From contig NZ_JAFKFW010000020.1 in the NCBI RefSeq assembly GCF_017308015.1, positions 1-64,000 on the forward strand: 64,000 bases of DNA, written 5' to 3'. Position 1 is the first letter of the stretch, and every line of letters begins with the position of its first letter. This DNA comes from Allobosea sp. (GTDB lineage: Bacteria > Pseudomonadota > Alphaproteobacteria > Rhizobiales > Beijerinckiaceae). Under the pieces are notes generated by a model. The model ran no database searches. It was not told the origin of the DNA and was given only the letters and a program-made list of their open reading frames with translations. The position numbers were made by a program, and so were the translations under genes. Shown here piece by piece: positions 62,512 to 64,000 of the stretch.

Positions 62512-62643
62512 TATGGTAAGCGAACCGTTAAGATCGATCGTATGCCGCTGGGGCAGCGGCGCTTTCCGCTTCCCTCCCCGCAGAGGTCCCTCTACGATTC
62601 TGGTTCCGGCTCAGCAGCCGGCGTGATGAGGACGGAGGCGTCG

Positions 62644-63141
62644 ATGGCGGAAGTGGTGCGTCACAAGCGTGGCGGAATCTATTTCGAGGATTTCCAGGTC
62701 GGCGCGGTCATCGAGCACGGCCTGACCCGCACCGTCACGCAGATGGACAACATGCTGTTCTCCAACATGACGCTCAATCCGCAACCCCTTCATATCGATG
62801 CGCATTTCTGCGCGACCGAGACCGAGTGGGGCAAACCGCTGATGAACTCGCTGTTCACGCTCGGCCTGATGATCGGCATCTCCGTCAACGACACCACGGT
62901 CGGCACCACCATCGGCAATCTCGGCATGACCGACGTCCTCTTCCCCGCCCCGCTCTTCGAGGGCGACACGATCAACTGCACCACCGAGATCGCGGCCAAG
63001 CGCGAATCGCGCTCGCGGCCCGATGCCGGCATCGTCGAGTTCGTGCACAAGGCCTACAAGCAGGACGGCACGCTGGTCGCTCAGTGCCGCCGCCAGGCCT
63101 TCATGCGCAAGCGCCCGGTCCCCGAGACGGTCGCGGTCTGA
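62644..63141 (+). CDS. MaoC-like hydratase/dehydratase
   Basis: A 165-aa hotdog-fold protein. FEDFQVGAVIEHGLTRTVTQMDN near 14 and NPQPLHIDAHF near 46 carry the hydratase Asp/His motif, and the C-terminal GIVEFVHKAYKQDG fits the family. GGAGG five bases before the ATG decides the start. It precedes a CoA-ester lyase by two bases, so it probably acts on a mesaconyl- or similar CoA ester in the same path (inference). Confidence 0.85.
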   Translation: MAEVVRHKRGGIYFEDFQVGAVIEHGLTRTVTQMDNMLFSNMTLNPQPLHIDAHFCATETEWGKPLMNSLFTLGLMIGISVNDTTVGTTIGNLGMTDVLFPAPLFEGDTINCTTEIAAKRESRSRPDAGIVEFVHKAYKQDGTLVAQCRRQAFMRKRPVPETVAV

Positions 63142-63143
63142 TC

Positions 63144-64000
63144 ATGCGTTCGCTCCTGTTCGTGCCGGGCGACAGCCCGAAGAAGCAGCAGAAGGGTTTG
63201 GAGAGCGGCGCCGACGCGCTGATCCTCGACCTGGAGGATTCCGTCGCGCTCGATGCCAAGCCGCAGGCACGCGAGATTACCCGCGCCTTCCTCGAATCCT
63301 CCCGCGCCCTGCCGAAGCGCCCTCTTTTGATCGTCCGCATCAACGGCCTGGCGACGGGCATGAGCGACGCTGATCTCGACGCGATCATGCCCGGCGCGCC
63401 GGATGCGATCATGCTGCCCAAATCCGAGGGCGGCACCGATGTCGGCCATCTCGCCGCCAAGATCGCGGTACGCGAGGCCGAGGCCGACCTTCCGGACGGC
63501 ACGACGCGAATCCTGCCGATCACCACCGAGAACGCCAAAGGCATTTTCGGGCTCGGCAGCTACAGCCGTTCCTCGCACCGCCTGATGGCGCTGACCTGGG
63601 GCGCGGAAGACCTGTCGGCCGATCTCGGCGCCGAGACCAACCGGCTGGAGGACGGCTCCTATACCGATCCCTACCGCCTCGCCCGCGCGCTCACCCTCTT
63701 CGGCGCCACGGCGGCGCAGGTCGACGCGATCGACACCGTCTTCACCAATTTCCGCGACGATGCCGCATTCCGGGCCGAGTGCCTCGCCGCTCGCCGCGAC
63801 GGCTTCACCGGCAAGATGGCGATCCATCCGGCACAGGTCGCCCCGATCAACGAGATCTTCGCGCCCTCGCCGGCGGCGCTCGCCAAGGCGAAGCAGATCA
63901 TCGCCCTGTTCGAAGCCAATCCCGGTGCCGGTGTCATCGGACTCGATGGCGAGATGCTGGATCGCCCCCATCTGATCAAGGCACAGCGGCTCGTCGCACG
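63144..64000 (+). CDS. CoA-ester lyase (HpcH/HpaI/CitE family), 3' end cut by window edge
   Basis: 285 residues are visible of an expected 290-300. The LFVPGDSPKKQQKG opening, LILDLEDSVA (about 28-37, metal-binding), IVRINGL, IMLPKSEGG, ENAKGIFGL and the GAEDLSADLGAET loop are family marks of citrate lyase beta/malyl-CoA lyase relatives. CoA substrate unknown. It starts two bases after the MaoC stop, and the frame continues past the right edge. Confidence 0.88.
   Translation, partial: MRSLLFVPGDSPKKQQKGLESGADALILDLEDSVALDAKPQAREITRAFLESSRALPKRPLLIVRINGLATGMSDADLDAIMPGAPDAIMLPKSEGGTDVGHLAAKIAVREAEADLPDGTTRILPITTENAKGIFGLGSYSRSSHRLMALTWGAEDLSADLGAETNRLEDGSYTDPYRLARALTLFGATAAQVDAIDTVFTNFRDDAAFRAECLAARRDGFTGKMAIHPAQVAPINEIFAPSPAALAKAKQIIALFEANPGAGVIGLDGEMLDRPHLIKAQRLVA

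Noticed and set aside
1-64000. CRISPR arrays, rRNA genes and replication origins
   Set aside because: No regularly spaced direct repeats, rRNA sequence or origin-type clusters of repeats were seen on reading through.

Overview
The window is high-GC DNA from an alphaproteobacterium, most likely a member of the Hyphomicrobiales (Bosea-like). This rests on gene content and protein style only: a cbb3 oxidase beside a napEFDABC operon, NnrS and pseudoazurin, DUF2336, DUF2793, DUF6522 and DUF2189 proteins, and a GcrA-era style of dense, GC-rich coding. I could not run a taxonomic search. Genes are closely packed on both strands. No insertion sequence, CRISPR array or intact prophage was seen.

Layout. 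(1) 1-8.6 kb: the tail of a type VI secretion cluster on the plus strand, tssL (cut by the edge), tssM, tagF, a PP2C phosphatase (pppA) and a membrane Ser/Thr kinase (ppkA). (2) 8.7-15 kb: accessory genes, including a zinc-ribbon/lytic-transglycosylase chimera, a SAM methyltransferase with a regulatory domain, a secreted caspase-like protein fused to an outer-membrane barrel, and tRNA-Gly. (3) 15-19 kb: a TRAP-type binding protein gene followed by a GGDEF/EAL gene. (4) 19.6-36.7 kb: a respiratory and nitrogen-oxide block. On the minus strand lie napEFDABC, then ccoNOQP with maturation genes ccoI and ccoS. Next to them are a Crp/Fnr (NnrR-like) regulator, an FmdE-domain protein, an Rrf2 regulator, NnrS and pseudoazurin. 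(5) 37-44 kb: sugar-acid catabolism (HpaI aldolase, GntR regulator, DapA-family lyase, IlvD/Edd dehydratase) and a LuxR-type regulator. (6) 44-51.7 kb: an orphan GTA-type DUF2793 protein, an Asp/Glu racemase relative, polysaccharide genes (VanZ-like, sugar transferase, WecG/TagA-like), a cupin and a small copper module (HMA protein plus DUF411). (7) 52-64 kb: tRNA-Tyr, an AAA ATPase, rlmB, an MHS-type transporter, tRNA-Thr, several small secreted proteins, an MBL hydrolase, NAD kinase, a lytic transglycosylase-DUF2336 pair, and a MaoC hydratase followed by a CoA-ester lyase that runs off the right edge.

How it fits together. The respiratory block looks like a low-oxygen module: a high-affinity oxidase, periplasmic nitrate reduction, and nitric-oxide response genes (NnrR-like and Rrf2 regulators, NnrS). 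A perfect TTGCG-N4-CGCAA site lies exactly 41.5 bp from a plausible start site of the pseudoazurin gene, and a related half-FNR/half-NnrR site lies between napE and the regulator gene, which ties the block to one regulator. No nitrite, nitric oxide or nitrous oxide reductase is in the window. The T6SS section carries the phosphorylation switch (PpkA/PppA) and the post-translational repressor TagF but none of the tube, sheath or ATPase genes, which presumably lie to the left.
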